A stretch of DNA of 64,000 nucleotides from Malania oleifera (GCF_029873635.1 NC_080420.1:125275958-125339957); one strand, 5' to 3'; counted from the first letter of the stretch, positions 1 through 11,772 are shown. Numbers and translations are program-made. Notes: generated from the sequence alone by a model not told the origin.

Positions 1-71
1 GAATTGAAATCAACTTAGGAAGTTTTAAATACCCAATTCACCCCTCTCTTGGGAATACACCAATTCCAACA
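1..71 (+). mobile_element. Tail of a Copia-type LTR (window edge)
   Basis: The segment ends in a pattern (CAATTCACCCC, CTCTTGGGAATAC, CCAATTCCAACA) that also closes two complete LTRs here, on the minus strand at 17626 and on the plus strand at 54158. It is therefore the last bases of an LTR of that family, entering from outside the window. Whether it is a solo LTR or part of a full element cannot be told. No primer-binding site follows, which favours a solo LTR or an unrelated junction. Confidence 0.6.
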
Positions 72-531
72 CCGGGTGCGACCAAGTCGAATTTGCTTCG
101 CGATTTGGACAGATGCAACCTTTCAGAAAAGATATAATTTTGTGTAAAAATAGACATAATTAACTCTGTGAAATATACACAAAATTCATCATTCTCTTTT
201 TCTCTTTTTTACATAAACCTTCCACAAATTATATCTTTTTCAAACTTAGATTCTATTTTTTGTAGGAATAGAATACCAGAAAATTTGTTCAGATTATTCT
301 AAGGGTGTTTGTGATTAGTTTCTATTTGTGTACAATGTAAACTGATATCAGATTATATTTTGGGCTTCATTGTATCCTAGAAACGTATTTTTTGACTCTA
401 TAGACACCAATTTGGCGGGAGCAAATAACGTTTTAATGAAAACGACCTTGTAACGTGCCTTGAAGCATTTTTAGTTCTCCAGCATTTTCCTTATCTTATT
501 ATTCTTACAATCTTAAAACGTTATTTCCGAA
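72..531 (+). mobile_element. Copia-1 5' leader, possibly with LTR remnant
   Basis: Non-coding, AT-rich sequence directly upstream of the Copia-1 gag start. It probably holds the end of the 5' LTR and the untranslated leader, but no LTR boundary or TGGTATCAGAGC-type primer site is visible. No other gene is seen in it. Confidence 0.4.
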
Positions 532-1170
532 ATGGCTGGTTCTTCAACTTTAAGGGAATTCATTGCAGATTTTTTCAAACTTGAACAATTCGATGGAATA
601 AATTTTTGGCAATAGTAGAAAAAGATGCACTTTCTTCTTGCGGCTCTCGAAGTGGTGTATGCTATGACCACCCCAAACCTGCTGTGAATGAGAATGAATC
701 TTTGGTTGAAGGACGTGCGAGGCTTAAAATGGAACAAGATGATTATATATGCAAATGCCACATTTTCAATTCAATGTTAGTCCATCTGTTCGATCTGTAT
801 CAGAATATAGCTACTGCAAAGAAGTTCTGGGATGCACTTGATCGAGGCTAAGTATTTCACAAATTATGCGACTAGTAAGAAATTTCTAACTGGAAAAATT
901 TTCAATTATACCATGGTTGATAATAGGTCTGTTGAAGAGTAGTTTCATGAAATTATGCATATCCTTAACTAGTTTGATCAACATAATATGAAAATGGATG
1001 AATGTATTTCTGTTTCATCTATTATTGATAAGTGACCTCCATCCTGGAAAGATGTTAGAAAATATTTGAAGCACAGGAAGGATGATATGTGTGATACCCC
1101 ATGGATGAAAGACTTAAAATATTAGATGTTACTACCCATATCAACAAGGTGCACCTTTCTTTTCGAGAGC

Positions 1171-1258
1171 TTTCCCATAAGAACTCCATAGTTAAGCGTG
1201 CTTGTCTTGGAGCAATCTTGGGATGGGTGACCACCTAGGAAGTTTTCTCAGGAAGTGT
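1171..1258 (+). promoter_or_regulatory. 5S-rRNA-like block with pol III A and C boxes (Cassandra-1 5' LTR)
   Basis: Closely resembles the middle and 3' part of plant 5S rRNA: AGAACTCC, then AGTTAAGCGTGCTTG (A-box region, from 1190), then GGATGGGTGACC (C box, 1221-1232) and GGAAGT. The 3' LTR has the same block 425 bp on (A box 1615, C box 1646) with more substitutions. It is LTR sequence, not a working 5S gene: the 5' third of 5S is not clearly conserved and the copy is diverged. Confidence 0.9.
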
Positions 1259-1407
1259 GTGAGTGAGGACAAAACACACTGAAAAGGACACGTGTTGGTT
1301 TGTGGGGCCAGTCATTAGTCTGATAAGGCCCGCCCCCTGTTGTCTGGTCTAGGTGGAGGAGGAGAGACGCAGTGCTCCTTGACAGACTCAGGTTGGGGTG
1401 TTACAAA

Positions 1408-1420
1408 TGGTATTAGAGCC
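1408..1420 (+). other. Primer-binding site of Cassandra-1
   Basis: TGGTATTAGAGCC lies two bases after the 5' LTR. It is a one-base variant of TGGTATCAGAGCC, complementary to the 3' end of plant initiator tRNA-Met. Confidence 0.85.
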
Positions 1421-2585
1421 AACACCCAGCCGGAAGTGTGATGAGATTCACATCGCCTGAGTTTGGAAATGTGGGTTTGCAACGAGGACGTTGCGTTCTA
1501 TAAGTGGGGGAGAATGTGATACCTCATGGATGAAAGACTTAAAATATTAGATGTTACTACCCATATCAACAAGGTGCACCTTTCTTTTCAGGAACTTTCC
1601 TATAAGAACTCCATAGTTAAGTTTGCTTGGCTTGGAGCAATCTTGGGATGGGCGACCACCTGGGAAGTTTTCTTAGGAAGTGTGTGAGTGAGCATAAAAC
1701 ACATTGAAAAGGACACATGTTGGTTTGTGGGGCCAGTCATTAGTCTAATAAGGCCCACCCCCTGTTGTCTGGTCAAAGTGGAGGAGGAGAGATGCAGTGC
1801 TCCCTGATAGACCCAGGTTGGGGCATTACAATATGTCTTTTGAACAATTGGGCCAACATTTCCAAGTTGAGGAAGTGTTCAGGTAGAACCAAAAAGGTGC
1901 AGAAGAGCATACACTCAAAGTACATATGATGGAAGAAGGAGGTAGTTCTAAACAACCCCAACATCCCAAAAAAGGGAATTTGAAGAGGAAGTACAATTTT
2001 GTCAAGAATCAAAATAAGAAAAAGAAAGGTTCATGCTTCTATTTTGGAAAACTTGGACACTAAAAAAGTGAATGTCATCTTCTCAAGAAAAAGCAAGATG
2101 AAACAAATTCTAACAAGTTTGTCGCAATGATTTCTGAAATCAATGTTGTTAAAGATGATTGTGCATGGTGGATTGATTCAGGTGCAACAAGACATGTCTG
2201 TAAAGACAAGAGTTCATTCTTAAAGCATGAACCAGTGGAAAATGGCAATGTTCTCTACATAGGAAATTCGTCCACTACTGTAGTCAAAGGCAAAGGATAT
2301 GTCACTTTTGAATCTACTTCTGGAAAAAGTTCTACTCTCACTAATGCATGCCATGTACCAGAAATTAGGAAGAATCTAGTTTTTGAAAGCCTACTTAATA
2401 AGTTTAGCTTTAAGTTAGTGTTTGAATTCTACAAATTTGTACCCTCTAAGGGTGGAGTCTTTGTGGGAAAAGGCTATATGTATGAGGGTATGTTTAAGAT
2501 TAATATCAATCAAGTGAATGTTTTGTTTGTATTGTTGATTCACTTTCTTTATGGCAAGTTTAGGACATATTACAAAATTGCATGA

Positions 2586-2759
2586 TATGGCTAAACTTAG
2601 TAGATATACTAGTAATCCTAGTGATATTCATTGGCAGGCTATATATAGAGTGTTAAAGTATTTGAAAAATACTATGGATTATGGCATATATTATGAAGGA
2701 TAACCTACTGTTTTAGAAGGATTCATAGATGCCAGTTGGATCACTGATCGTAATGATCA
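2586..2759 (+). pseudogene. Copia-1 RT/RNase H fragment, left half
   Basis: Translates as a copia C-terminal pol segment: MAKLSRYTSNPS, then HWQAIYRVLKYLKNTMDYG and GFIDASWITDRNDH, with one in-frame stop. DASW is the start of the RNase H region. The reading stops at the inserted gypsy solo LTR (2760) and resumes at 4554. Confidence 0.8.
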
Positions 2760-4553
2760 TGTAGTAACCCGAACCAAGAAAATAGGATAAATAAATAAAA
2801 GAGAAGAGAAAGAAAAAGAAAAGGAAGAAAATAGTCCGGGAAAGGACCAAACTGTTGACGGTTTGAGGAGTCCTAGGAAAAATCATCAATGGTTTTCCTG
2901 CAGGTCCAAACTACCGAGAGCAATGCATGGGGGATTTAGGTTTAGCACAGGACAAATCGTCGACGGTTTAAGGGAAACCGTCGATGGTTTCGTGTGGGAC
3001 AACAATCTATAAATAGAGGTGAGCTAATTTTTTTTTTTAATAAAATAGATTTCCTCTCTCTCTAAAAAGCTAGGGTTTCGAATTTTTGGCTTTCTTCTTC
3101 ATGTCTTTCTCTCCTAAGCCTCCCAGATCACTCTCACATGCTCTCTGATCCTCTATCCCTCCTCCTGGCGCAAAGGTTCCCGTTCCTCAGCGAGTTTTGA
3201 AAAGCTAGGGTTTTGCTTTCCTATTCATTTCGAGCCGTTTTCGGGAAAACATGTAAAGGGAATAAATTATGCCAGTTTTTTAATTAAATTTGAACTAATT
3301 AAATTGGAATTTATGATTTTATAAAAGTTATGCTAGTTGCATTTTCAAAATCCAATCGATTGAAACTGAGTATTATGTGATATAATTTCTCTGGTCAAAT
3401 TATTAAGGTATGATATGACATTCAAACCGTGTGGCAAGTGATTAATTCTTTATAATAAATTGGTTGTGAATACTATGATAAATAAATTGATATGTTTGGG
3501 TGATTTGTTTTGTATGGTTATTCAGGTATTTCACAATATAACGTTGGCAGGCTTGAGAAGTTTGTTATATTACCTTGGATATAAATCAGAATATAACGTT
3601 GGCAAGCTTGAAGAGTTCGTTATAATGTCATTTATATAAATGGGGGTAAAACATTGGAAGGCCTGAGGAGTTTGTTTTACTGAATTACTATGAATAGGTC
3701 ATTGTGGAAGTGTAACAGTGGATGTCCGTTGTAAAATACATGCTGGGAACAATGGGGAGGGATGCCTTGAGAACCATGAAAAGTGAAGTACTTGTCCACT
3801 ATCCTGTGTGGATGTGAATGAAATGTATTGTAAATGTAGAAGTGTTGTGTTGTATGTGTATGCAGATTCTATGGTATGATTGATGTTGAATGTGTGTGAG
3901 CACATGTATGGGAATTAAAATGCATTAATGATTATGGCGAAGTAAAACTCTCTACTCGAGGGCTTACCAAGTAAGGTGAGTGCCCTGATAAGTATAAGTT
4001 GTAGCCTTACCCAAATTAAAAAGGGCAATGTTACATGCGATATCAGAGCAAAGGGGCTTTACATGTATGGGCGTGTAATCTCCCCAATAGTCGGGAACTC
4101 TCGTTTATAATTGCTTACGTATGTGTGAGTACAATCTGCATATGTCTTTTCAGTTGATATTGATTAACAAACGACTATATTTTGTATACACTAAAACTAA
4201 TCTGCTACATACTAATATAATTTATTCCATCCTTACTGAAAAGTGTCTCACTCTAGTGATTTATTAAATTTTCAGGTCCTTCTGGAGATTGGGCTTAAAA
4301 GCCTAGGTAGGGTTTAGTTATTGTGATTGTGAGTGAATGTAAGATACTGGAACATATAAGTTTTTGTTTTAAATGCTGGTTATGCAATATGGACAGATGG
4401 AAACTCTTTTTGGTTGTACAATATAGTATTCTATTATTTTATTTGAGGTAGTTTAATAATTTTCCGCTACATGAATGATATTTATGGTATCAGAGATAGG
4501 TGAATGGAACACATAACACCTCGGGCCCCACTTGGCGGGTTTGGGGCGTTACA
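2760..4553 (+). mobile_element. Gypsy-1 solo LTR
   Basis: A 1794-bp block starting TGTAGTAACCCGAACC and ending GGGGCGTTACA, flanked by near-identical 5-bp repeats (GATCA at 2755-2759, AATCA at 4554-4558). It interrupts the Copia-1 RNase H frame, which continues beyond it. It contains CGTCGACGG-type palindromes near 2957, a TATA box and tandem repeats of an AACGTTGGCAGGCTTGAG-like unit (about 3535-3680). No internal region or primer site follows, so it is a solo LTR left by recombination between two LTRs. Long gypsy-type plant LTR; the clade is inferred from its likeness to the other gypsy LTRs here. Confidence 0.85.
3008..3017 (+). promoter_or_regulatory. TATA box in Gypsy-1 LTR
   Basis: CTATAAATAG, a consensus plant TATA box, 20-50 bp downstream of paired CGTCGACGG/CCGTCGATGG palindromes. 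Likely the LTR core promoter. Confidence 0.6.
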
Positions 4554-4990
4554 AATCATACATAAACCAGTGGGTGGATATTCACCCTTGGTGGAGGAGC
4601 TATCTCCTGGGGTTCAAAGAAGCAAAGCCTTATAACAAATTCCACTATAACATCAGAATTTGTGGCTTTAGCTTCTTGTAGCAAAGAGGCAGAATGACTT
4701 AGGAATTTGCTATTAGAAATTCCAATTTGGCCAAAGCCTATGCCACCTATATCTTTGCATTGTGATAGTGAGATAACTTTTTCACGAACATATAGTAATA
4801 TATATAACGGTAAATCTAGACATATTGACCTAAGACATAGCTATGTGAGGTAGTTAATTACTGATGGTGTAATTACCATAGATTTTGTGAAATCAAGCTA
4901 AAATTTGGCTGATCCATTAACAAAAAGACTTGCAAGAGAAATGGTATGGAAAACATCAAAGGGGATGAGACTTAAATCCATAACCCATAG
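4554..4990 (+). pseudogene. Copia-1 RNase H, right half
   Basis: Continuation of Copia-1 pol after the solo [19 protein letters not shown], then [37 protein letters not shown] and LADPLTKRLAREMVWKTS. These are the RNase H core and the C-terminal end typical of copia Pol. Several in-frame stops show it is dead. Confidence 0.85.
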
Positions 4991-5549
4991 TCACCAATGA
5001 TGGAAACTCAACTCAACACTTGAAAATTTCAAACTCTTGAGTTCAATGAGCAAAGTACATCATATGTAGTGACTGAAAAACACTAAAATGTAAATGTGTC
5101 ACATAATCCATACCAAGGAAAATAGTTCTTTGTATGTGTAATGTGAAAAGGTGAAGGTTGAGCTTAATCTCTTAATAGGTTTAGAACAGGTTCTGTGAGG
5201 TGCTTTAATTATAGGGGTACCTTTGATAAACCTACCTATATGAGTGTCGGAAGTGGTGCCGCTTACTATGAGAAATGGATTTATCTCTAGAGCACCCATC
5301 AAACTGGGATATAAACGCAAGGCCAATCCACACATCGGCTTTTGGTAACACCCAAAGATCTAATAATTTGTGTGTCATATGCATCCGGTTAATCAAAAGC
5401 GGATTGCTAGTTCAAAGTTCATCTACTATGTATCCTGATTAACTTTGATATGTATTCATTAAGTGAATGTTCAAGTTCTAAAAACACCTTCATTTATGCA
5501 TAAATTATCTCTTATATGAATAAATTGTTTTTCATTTATATTTTGAAAA
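4991..5549 (+). mobile_element. Copia-1 3' untranslated region
   Basis: Non-coding sequence between the end of copia Pol and a polypurine tract. It belongs to Copia-1 by position. No other gene is seen. Confidence 0.5.
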
Positions 5550-5744
5550 TGGTGGGGGACTTTTGAAATATTTTCTAAAATATATAATTTTATGGGTTTT
5601 TCAAAGACTTCTTTTGATGAATTTTATAAAGCATTTAATGTTATGTGAGTTTGTCCCACATTGGAAAAAGTGAAAAAGGAAAGGTCATTAATAAATGACA
5701 AGGTGGAATAATCTCTTAAAATTTGTTAAGAGATAGTGCAAAGC
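5550..5744 (+). mobile_element. Copia-1 polypurine tract and truncated 3' LTR
   Basis: TGGTGGGGGAC (5550-5560) looks like the polypurine tract. What follows (TGAAATATTTTC, then TTGTCCCACATTGG, a phrase common in copia LTRs) is probably the start of the 3' LTR, cut at 5745 by Gypsy-2. The boundary is inferred; no 5' counterpart is available to check it. Confidence 0.45.
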
Positions 5745-7976
5745 TGTAGAGACCCGGAAAATTGGAATAATAAGAAAATCAAGGGACAAGGGAGAAACAG
5801 TTTGGTGAAGGACCAAACTGTCGTTAGTTTTGTGGGAGCTCAGAAAACCGTCGACAGTTTTGTGTAACTGCAACCCAATAACGGTAAAAAATTGAAAAAC
5901 AGAAGGGCTAAAACCCAAACCGTCGACGACTTCGTCTGTCAGAGGCTTATATGTTCAGTCTTACAACTTATTTTTCTTAAGGAAAATTTAATTCTTCTCT
6001 TTCTCTCTCTCTTAGGGTTGCTGCTCTCTTTCCTTCTCTCTTTAATTTCTTATCCAATTTTAGCCCAAATTAGTTGATAAACGTGATTTGGGGATCTAGG
6101 TGGTGATTCTCCGTAGTTTAACTAGAGTAATTTCGAGAATTCGATAGTTCAGGCACCACTCCAATATTAGGATAAGGAGGTTGTTTTCGAGTTTTGTTGA
6201 TTATTTAAGGAATATGGGTTAAGGAATATTAAAATAGAGTGTTCTGGGGTTGAGTTGACTGGTTTTAGGTTTATGAATACAGGGATTTTTGCTTGTATGC
6301 CGCAGGCACGGATTAGGGTCCCTGTAGGCTTATCTTTAGGAATCAGGTAAGGGGATAGATTAAGACCGGTATTTTCAGTAAATTAATCATTTAATATACA
6401 TTATTTGATTTAGAAAGGCATATATATGAATTAGTATAGTTTTTGGGAATACTGATGTTGAACTAAGGAAACTTTGAAAACAAATTTAATATTTTTTTGT
6501 CAGCAAAATATGTTTTCCGAGGCTAGATAATATATTGTAGAGCAGTACTCACTTGTGTGTGGCATGAGTATAAATTTTACTGTAAATAATGGTATGTCAG
6601 AATATTTTATGAATTCAAAGTACAAGCATGAAGTGGCTATAGTTTTTAGAAAAATTATAAACAATACAGAAGTTATATTTTCAGTATATTATGATATTCA
6701 GCTGGCACTGTTGTCGTGATATTCAACTAGCGCAGATGCCGTGATGTTCAGTCGGCGTAGATGCCGTGATATTCAGCCGGTGTAGATGCCGTGATATTCA
6801 GCAGGCACAGATGCCGTGATTAGATATATTTATAACAGATATTCAAAATTATTATTATTATGACAGATTTTGCATAGAATCATCAAATAGTATTATTATA
6901 GTTTAATGAAATATACTATACTTTAGTAGAACCTTGATGGACTAATTATGTTATGAGCACGGTACCGTAGCTAGCTAGCTAGATCAGATAGTGTAATCCC
7001 TGTATGCCGACTTGAGAAGTGTTGCGGAGAGTAGGATGGGTAGACCAAATTGGATTTAGTCGACAGTGCAACCACACTATTCAAAAAGTGTTAGGTTGGA
7101 GGCTGATTAGCTCCAAAGTGTTGCGGAGAGCAGGATACCCACTGTGCGCCGACCCGAGAAGTGTTGTGGAGAGTAGGATGGGCAGACTAGGTTGGGTGGG
7201 CTATCGTGCATAGTTATGTCATGTTTGACTTAGCCTAGTAGGCGAGCCATGGTTAAGTTTAGCCGTTGGGTCGCACAACCCGATCATGCGGAGTTAATTC
7301 ATGATATAACCTTCCATCCAGGGTATAATTTTAGTAATATATAGATATAGTAGATGAGTTATATGTGTACATAAATTTAGTATGACACAATATATTATGT
7401 TGATTTGCGATTTATTCAGATTTATACAGAATAGTTTTACCTGACTTGTCAAATGCAGTTAGACCTATGTACATATTTTCCGTACTTATTAGATACAATT
7501 TATCATGAATAGTATATGTTTATAACACAATAATACTCATGTTGCCAGCCATTGATATTAGTCTATCTCCCTTACTGAGAGGTGTCTCACCCAAGAAATA
7601 CAAACTTTTAAGGAAACTCGAATAGACGAGCCGAGCGAGCTTCGACATAGAGGAAGCTGATAGTGCTACCCTGGCTGAAGGGTAAGTAGTTGAGTTGAGT
7701 TCAAGGTGGATTTTGTGTAATCCCTAGGATATTATGATCCTTTTTGGGGATGTATATGTGTATATATGGCCATGGTAGAACTCTGGTAATGTATATAAGG
7801 TTAAGTATATCATGATTTCCGTTGTATAGTTGGTATGTATGTATGGACAGGTTTATCCCCGATACCCCTTTGAGCCTAGGTTGACTTTGATTATGTTTTA
7901 TGGTATCAGAGTAGAATTATTATTATTATAGAAAAAAACATTAATATATATATAGCAGAATTTTTGGGCCGTGACA
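5745..7976 (+). mobile_element. Gypsy-2 5' LTR
   Basis: A 2232-bp LTR beginning TGTAGAGACCCGG and ending GGGCCGTGACA, followed four bases later by a primer-binding site. Its U3 carries CCGTCGAC palindromes (about 5848-5930) and its middle part a five-copy 25-bp minisatellite. The matching 3' LTR is absent: the element is truncated after gag. Confidence 0.85.
6693..6817 (+). repeat. 25-bp minisatellite in Gypsy-2 LTR
   Basis: Five head-to-tail units of exactly 25 bp, each starting TGATATTCAG (or close) and ending AGATGCCG. The related antisense LTR (10101-11772) holds a comparable array at about 10688-10800 with a longer unit containing CGGCCCTTACGCCGACATA. Confidence 0.85.
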
Positions 7977-7980
7977 ATTG

Positions 7981-7993
7981 TGGTATCAAAGCC
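7981..7993 (+). other. Primer-binding site of Gypsy-2
   Basis: TGGTATCAAAGCC, one base from the initiator tRNA-Met-complementary TGGTATCAGAGCC, four bases after the LTR end. Confidence 0.8.
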
Positions 7994-8372
7994 TAAGTTG
8001 CTAGGTTCTGTAGACTTTAGTGCACAACGAAAAAAATACCAAAGTATAGGAATAGATCTTGGAGAGGATAGTCAATAAGGTAGATCAGGATTTTATTGAG
8101 TCAATTTTGGGAAGTTAAGATGAGAATTCAGGGTTTTGTTCTGCAGTCTGGAAGCAAGATTTTCGTAGTGATTTCTGTGTCTTTCCTAGGGTAACGATTT
8201 CAGGAAAGCCATAGTAAACTATTTTCGGGTTGTGTTTCTAAATTGCAGGAATGAATCTTAAATTGAGAATAAGGACGTTAGGTTAATTGATGATATGAGA
8301 TTTTAGTTAGATAAATATATTAGTTATGTTATGAAGATAGGGTCCTCAAACTATGTTTATTTTCTTTTCAGG

Positions 8373-9327
8373 ATGGATCCTGGGGGTAGTAGTGCTCATG
8401 CCAGTGGTGATGATGGTGCAGGGCCCTCTAGTATGTGTGGTGGTGATTCAGATGCAGTCCTGTACAATGTAGTTCAGCAGGTTATGGACGAGATTGCATG
8501 GAGCTCTAGGGAGTAGGGAGGCCCATCAGTAGACCATGGCTGCACTATAAAGTAGTTCACCAAAATGAAGCCTCTGACTTTTTTAGGGAATACAGACCCA
8601 ATTGCGGAAGAGAACTGGGTGCAGGAATTGGAAAAGATATAGATTGTACTTCGATGCACTGATGAGCAGAGAGTATTATATGCCACCTTCAGACTGACAA
8701 GGGAGGTTAAATGTTGGTGGTTTGATGTGAAACTTCTGGAGGAGCAGAGACGGGTACCTGTAGCCATGACTTGGAGCTGGTTTAAAGAGATTTTCTTTCA
8801 TCGATATTTTCCTGCCACCATTAGAGAAGAAAAAGTGGAGGAATTTTTGAATTTGACCCAGGGGTATCTGACAGTTCAGCAGTATGCCACGAAATTTATT
8901 GAATTGTGCCGCTTTGCCTCGTACATCGTTCCCGATGAGGTAAAGAAGGCAATAAAATTTGAGAGAGGCTTAAGGTAGGAAATTTATGAATAGATGGTAG
9001 TTTTGAAGGTGCAGGATTTCACCGAACTGGTGGACAAGGCCGCCATGGCGGAAGTGAGCAGGCAGAGGGGTGCTGAGGTGTAGGGCCAGAGGAAGAGAAC
9101 CACACCTCCTAGATCTCAGGCGGTTTCTAGCCAAGGACCATGGAGGAGAGGTGGATACAGAGGAGGACAGAGGTAGTAGAGGAGGAGTCATGAGATGCAG
9201 AGCGAGCAAACTTATCCTGTTTGTCCTAGTTGCGGTAAGAGACACATGGGAGAGTGTCGAGTGGAGAGAAATGTTTGGTACCAGTGTGGTAGACTGGGTC
9301 ACTTGGTACGAGACTGTCATGCACAAT
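8373..9327 (+). pseudogene. Gypsy-2 gag (Tekay/Del-like), degenerate
   Basis: Gag polyprotein of a Ty3/gypsy element. From MDPGGSSAHASGDDG the frame shows the plant gypsy gag core: [64 protein letters not shown], then FTELVDKAAMAE, and two zinc-knuckle-like motifs (CPSCGKRHMGEC and CGRLGHLVRDC). Several in-frame stops are present (8517 and after FERGLR among them). Protease and pol are missing: at 9327 the sequence switches to a Copia LTR fragment. The core matches Tekay/Del-type chromovirus gag as I know it; the clade is inference. Confidence 0.85.
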
Positions 9328-10095
9328 AATACCTAAATTCAAAACTAGTAACTTATCGACGAACACAAGGCTTTGACGACAAAATAACTAAAGAGCTCGT
9401 CGACGAAGACGAGACCTCGTCGACGAATGTCGGGCTACAGACCTCATTTAATGCACCAGAACGGCTAGTTTTCACCTTGTCTCATATCAATAAATGCCTA
9501 ACGGTTCTCTAGAACCCAGCTCGCCCCTTTGGTGTTTAAAATAGGTCTTTTGCATTAACTTAAAAGTAGTGAAGCTCATTAGTTGTTGAAATCATTCATT
9601 GTGCATTTACTTTAGGGTTTCATTGTGCAACCACTTGCCCTCTTGCTCTTGCTTTTGCTTACACTCCATTGAAAAAGAGGATATAGTGTGAGGATTACAT
9701 TGTGATATTCAACTCAAGAGGAGCATTTAAGATTGTATCTACCTCTCTTCAAATACTTGTATTATAAGACTCTTAGTGAGCCATTGTAAGGTGTCTCTAG
9801 GTGAGTACCATTGTAAGAGCTCTTTGTGAGCAGCTTTTTGTATAGGCTTCTCTGCCGGAAGAAGGATCGTATAGTGGATTTGGGGAATCCTTGAGTTGGT
9901 CTCAAGCTGTGGACGTACTGTGCTAAACTTCTCTTCTCTCTTCTCTCTTGTGTTGCTCATCCATTGCCATTTGTTTTATTTTTATATTGTGATATAATAC
10001 TCTTGTTCTTGGCAAGATTTTTTTTGTGTTTGTAGAAAATTTGCATATCCGTAAAAAACGTCTATTCACTCCCCTCTAAACGCTTATCCGGGCCA
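9328..10095 (+). mobile_element. Copia-2 LTR fragment
   Basis: Non-coding block ending in ACGTCTATTCACTCCCCTCT then a TCCGGGCC tail, the 3' end typical of Tork/Sire-type copia LTRs. Its left part contains two TCGTCGACGA palindromes (about 9400-9430). Neither end shows a clear TG/CA boundary with target duplication, so it may be a solo LTR with eroded ends or a fragment. Confidence 0.55.
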
Positions 10096-10100
10096 AAAAA

Positions 10101-11772
10101 ACTAATATCAGTGTGTGGCAACATGAGTATTTTCGTGTTATATGTATAACAATACATAAATCATACTTGATTAAACTGTCTGTATCATATCTGGGAAAAG
10201 CATAATTTATCATAACATGGTAGAACATACTAAATTTCTATACATATAAATCATCTCATATAACTGTACATGAAAAATACCTTGGCTGGATAGCTGGCTG
10301 ATGTCATGTCTTACCCCCACATAACTGGGTTGTGCGGCCCGAAGGTGAGACTTAACAATGGCTGGCCGACCACGCTAGATCAACATAAGTCTGTAAGTAC
10401 CATGGGTCTGCCCTTCCTAGTTCAGACACTAGAGGGACGCCTACACTACTATAAAACCACATCGACTACCGATCTCCCACTGCCCCTTACGACAAGTGGT
10501 AGTACTAACACATGAATGATCGTGATCATATAGCTACGGTACCGTGCTTCATGAAAGCTTAAACCAAGCCAACCAGGTTCTGATAACATATACTATATTT
10601 CTAAATAATGATACATGACTATTTCATAATAATATCTGTCATGTTAATATTTTCATAAAACCTTGCATAACATATCATATAAAATTCACGGCCCTTATGC
10701 CACCATAGCATATCATATAAAACCATGGCCCTTACGCCGACATATCATATAAAATCCTCGGCCCTTACGCCGACATATCACATAAAATCCTTAGTTTGGA
10801 AATCCCTGTATCATTTTAATATTTCCCTGAAAATAGTAATAGCATACTTATTTTGTAAACATAATATTTCATCATCATAATTTCCATGGTAAATGTTACT
10901 CATGCCACACAAAAGGGGTAATATTCAGAAAATAAAATCTATTCTAAAATCATATTTTTGATATTATACATGAAAACCGTATTTATGATCAACAACATTA
11001 TTTCCAACATAATCCTACAATATACATATTTACCTGAAATTAAATGCTGTAAAATAGTAAATACATTTTCATAAGAAACCCGACTTAGTTTATCCCCTTA
11101 CCTGACTTATGAAAAAGCTTACGAATTACTCCAAAATCACACCTATGTGGTCCCCAGCTCAACATCCTGAAATTGATATTTTCTCAACAAAATCTCAGTA
11201 TTATCTTACCTAGCATATTAGTCTCAGTCCAGAAACACCAAAAACCAAATAAAATTGAAATTAGCTAATTTACCCAAATTTTGGGATGGTTCCCAAGTAG
11301 GCCTAATCAACGATCCACTCCAATAGATATGAAGAGAATCTTCCCAAGAGTAGCGTGGCAGCTTCAGATTGTTGAACCGGCGAAAAACCGGCCCAAACAC
11401 TTAGAGAGAAGGGGTGAGGGACAAAGAGAGAGAAAGAGGAGGGTTTGCACGTAGGTTTTCTCGCTGAAAACCTGATTTTGAGCCATTTAAACCACTGACT
11501 TCATCAACAAGACATGTCATTTCGTCGATGAGGCCAAAAAGGGAGTTCGTCAACGAACTCATAACCTTTGTCGACGAATTTCAGACCCTCAAATTGCTCT
11601 CTTGGTAAATCCTCATCGACGAGACACGTGTCCCCGTTGACGATCCCAAGAAGTCGTTTCGTCTACGAACGCGAAGCGTTCGTCAACGAGGACCTGCTGA
11701 GACTCCCTTTAAATTTCCTTTTCCTCTTATTTCCTTTATTATTTAATTGTTATAACTCACTGGGTCTCTACA
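10101..11772 (-). mobile_element. Gypsy-3 LTR, antisense, 3'-truncated
   Basis: On the minus strand this starts TGTAGAGACCCAGTG at 11772 and runs left. Its left end (ACTAATATCAGTG...GGCAACATGAGTATT) is the reverse complement of Gypsy-2 LTR positions near 7525-7556, so about 420 bp of the LTR 3' end is missing. The cluster of GTCGACGA-type repeats (about 11500-11690) lies near its start, as in the sister LTRs. No internal region is attached. Confidence 0.8.

Larger units (their letters stand above)
1090..1830 (+). mobile_element. Cassandra-1 TRIM retrotransposon (complete)
   Basis: Complete terminal-repeat retrotransposon in miniature: 316-bp 5' LTR (1090-1405, TGTGATACC...TTACA), primer site, short internal segment, polypurine tract (1504-1514, GTGGGGGAGAA) and 316-bp 3' LTR (1515-1830). 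A perfect 5-bp target duplication ATATG flanks it (1085-1089 and 1831-1835). Each LTR carries a 5S-rRNA-like block, the hallmark of Cassandra. It has no coding capacity, so it must be moved by proteins supplied in trans. It sits inside Copia-1 gag, and the gag frame reads through once it is removed. The two LTRs differ at about two dozen sites by eye, so the insertion is old. Confidence 0.95.
532..2585 (+). pseudogene. Copia-1 gag and protease, degenerate and interrupted
   Basis: Ty1/copia gag-pol remnant. Translation starts MAGSSTLREFIADFFKL and shows a copia gag domain (FDGINFWQ, then FLLAALEVVYAMTTP, KFLTGKIFNYTMVDN, SVEEQFHEIMHILN) with stops and at least one frameshift near 620-700. Gag continues after the Cassandra insertion (SFEQLGQHFQVEEV), followed by a basic stretch and a decayed CCHC zinc knuckle (CFYFGKLGH..SECH, one Cys replaced). 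The aspartic protease signature WWIDSGATRHVC follows from 2127. Integrase and most of reverse transcriptase are missing: the frame runs from the protease region into unrelated sequence near 2515, and RNase H-side sequence resumes at 2586. It is a dead copy. The copia assignment is firm; the clade is not assigned. Confidence 0.85.

Noticed and set aside
1171-1258. 5S rRNA gene
   Set aside because: The match is confined to LTRs of two TRIM elements and is diverged; this is Cassandra, not a 5S gene.
8970-9336. Overlapping frames on both strands
   Set aside because: Shadows of the Gypsy-2 gag zinc-knuckle region, whose true frame is different.
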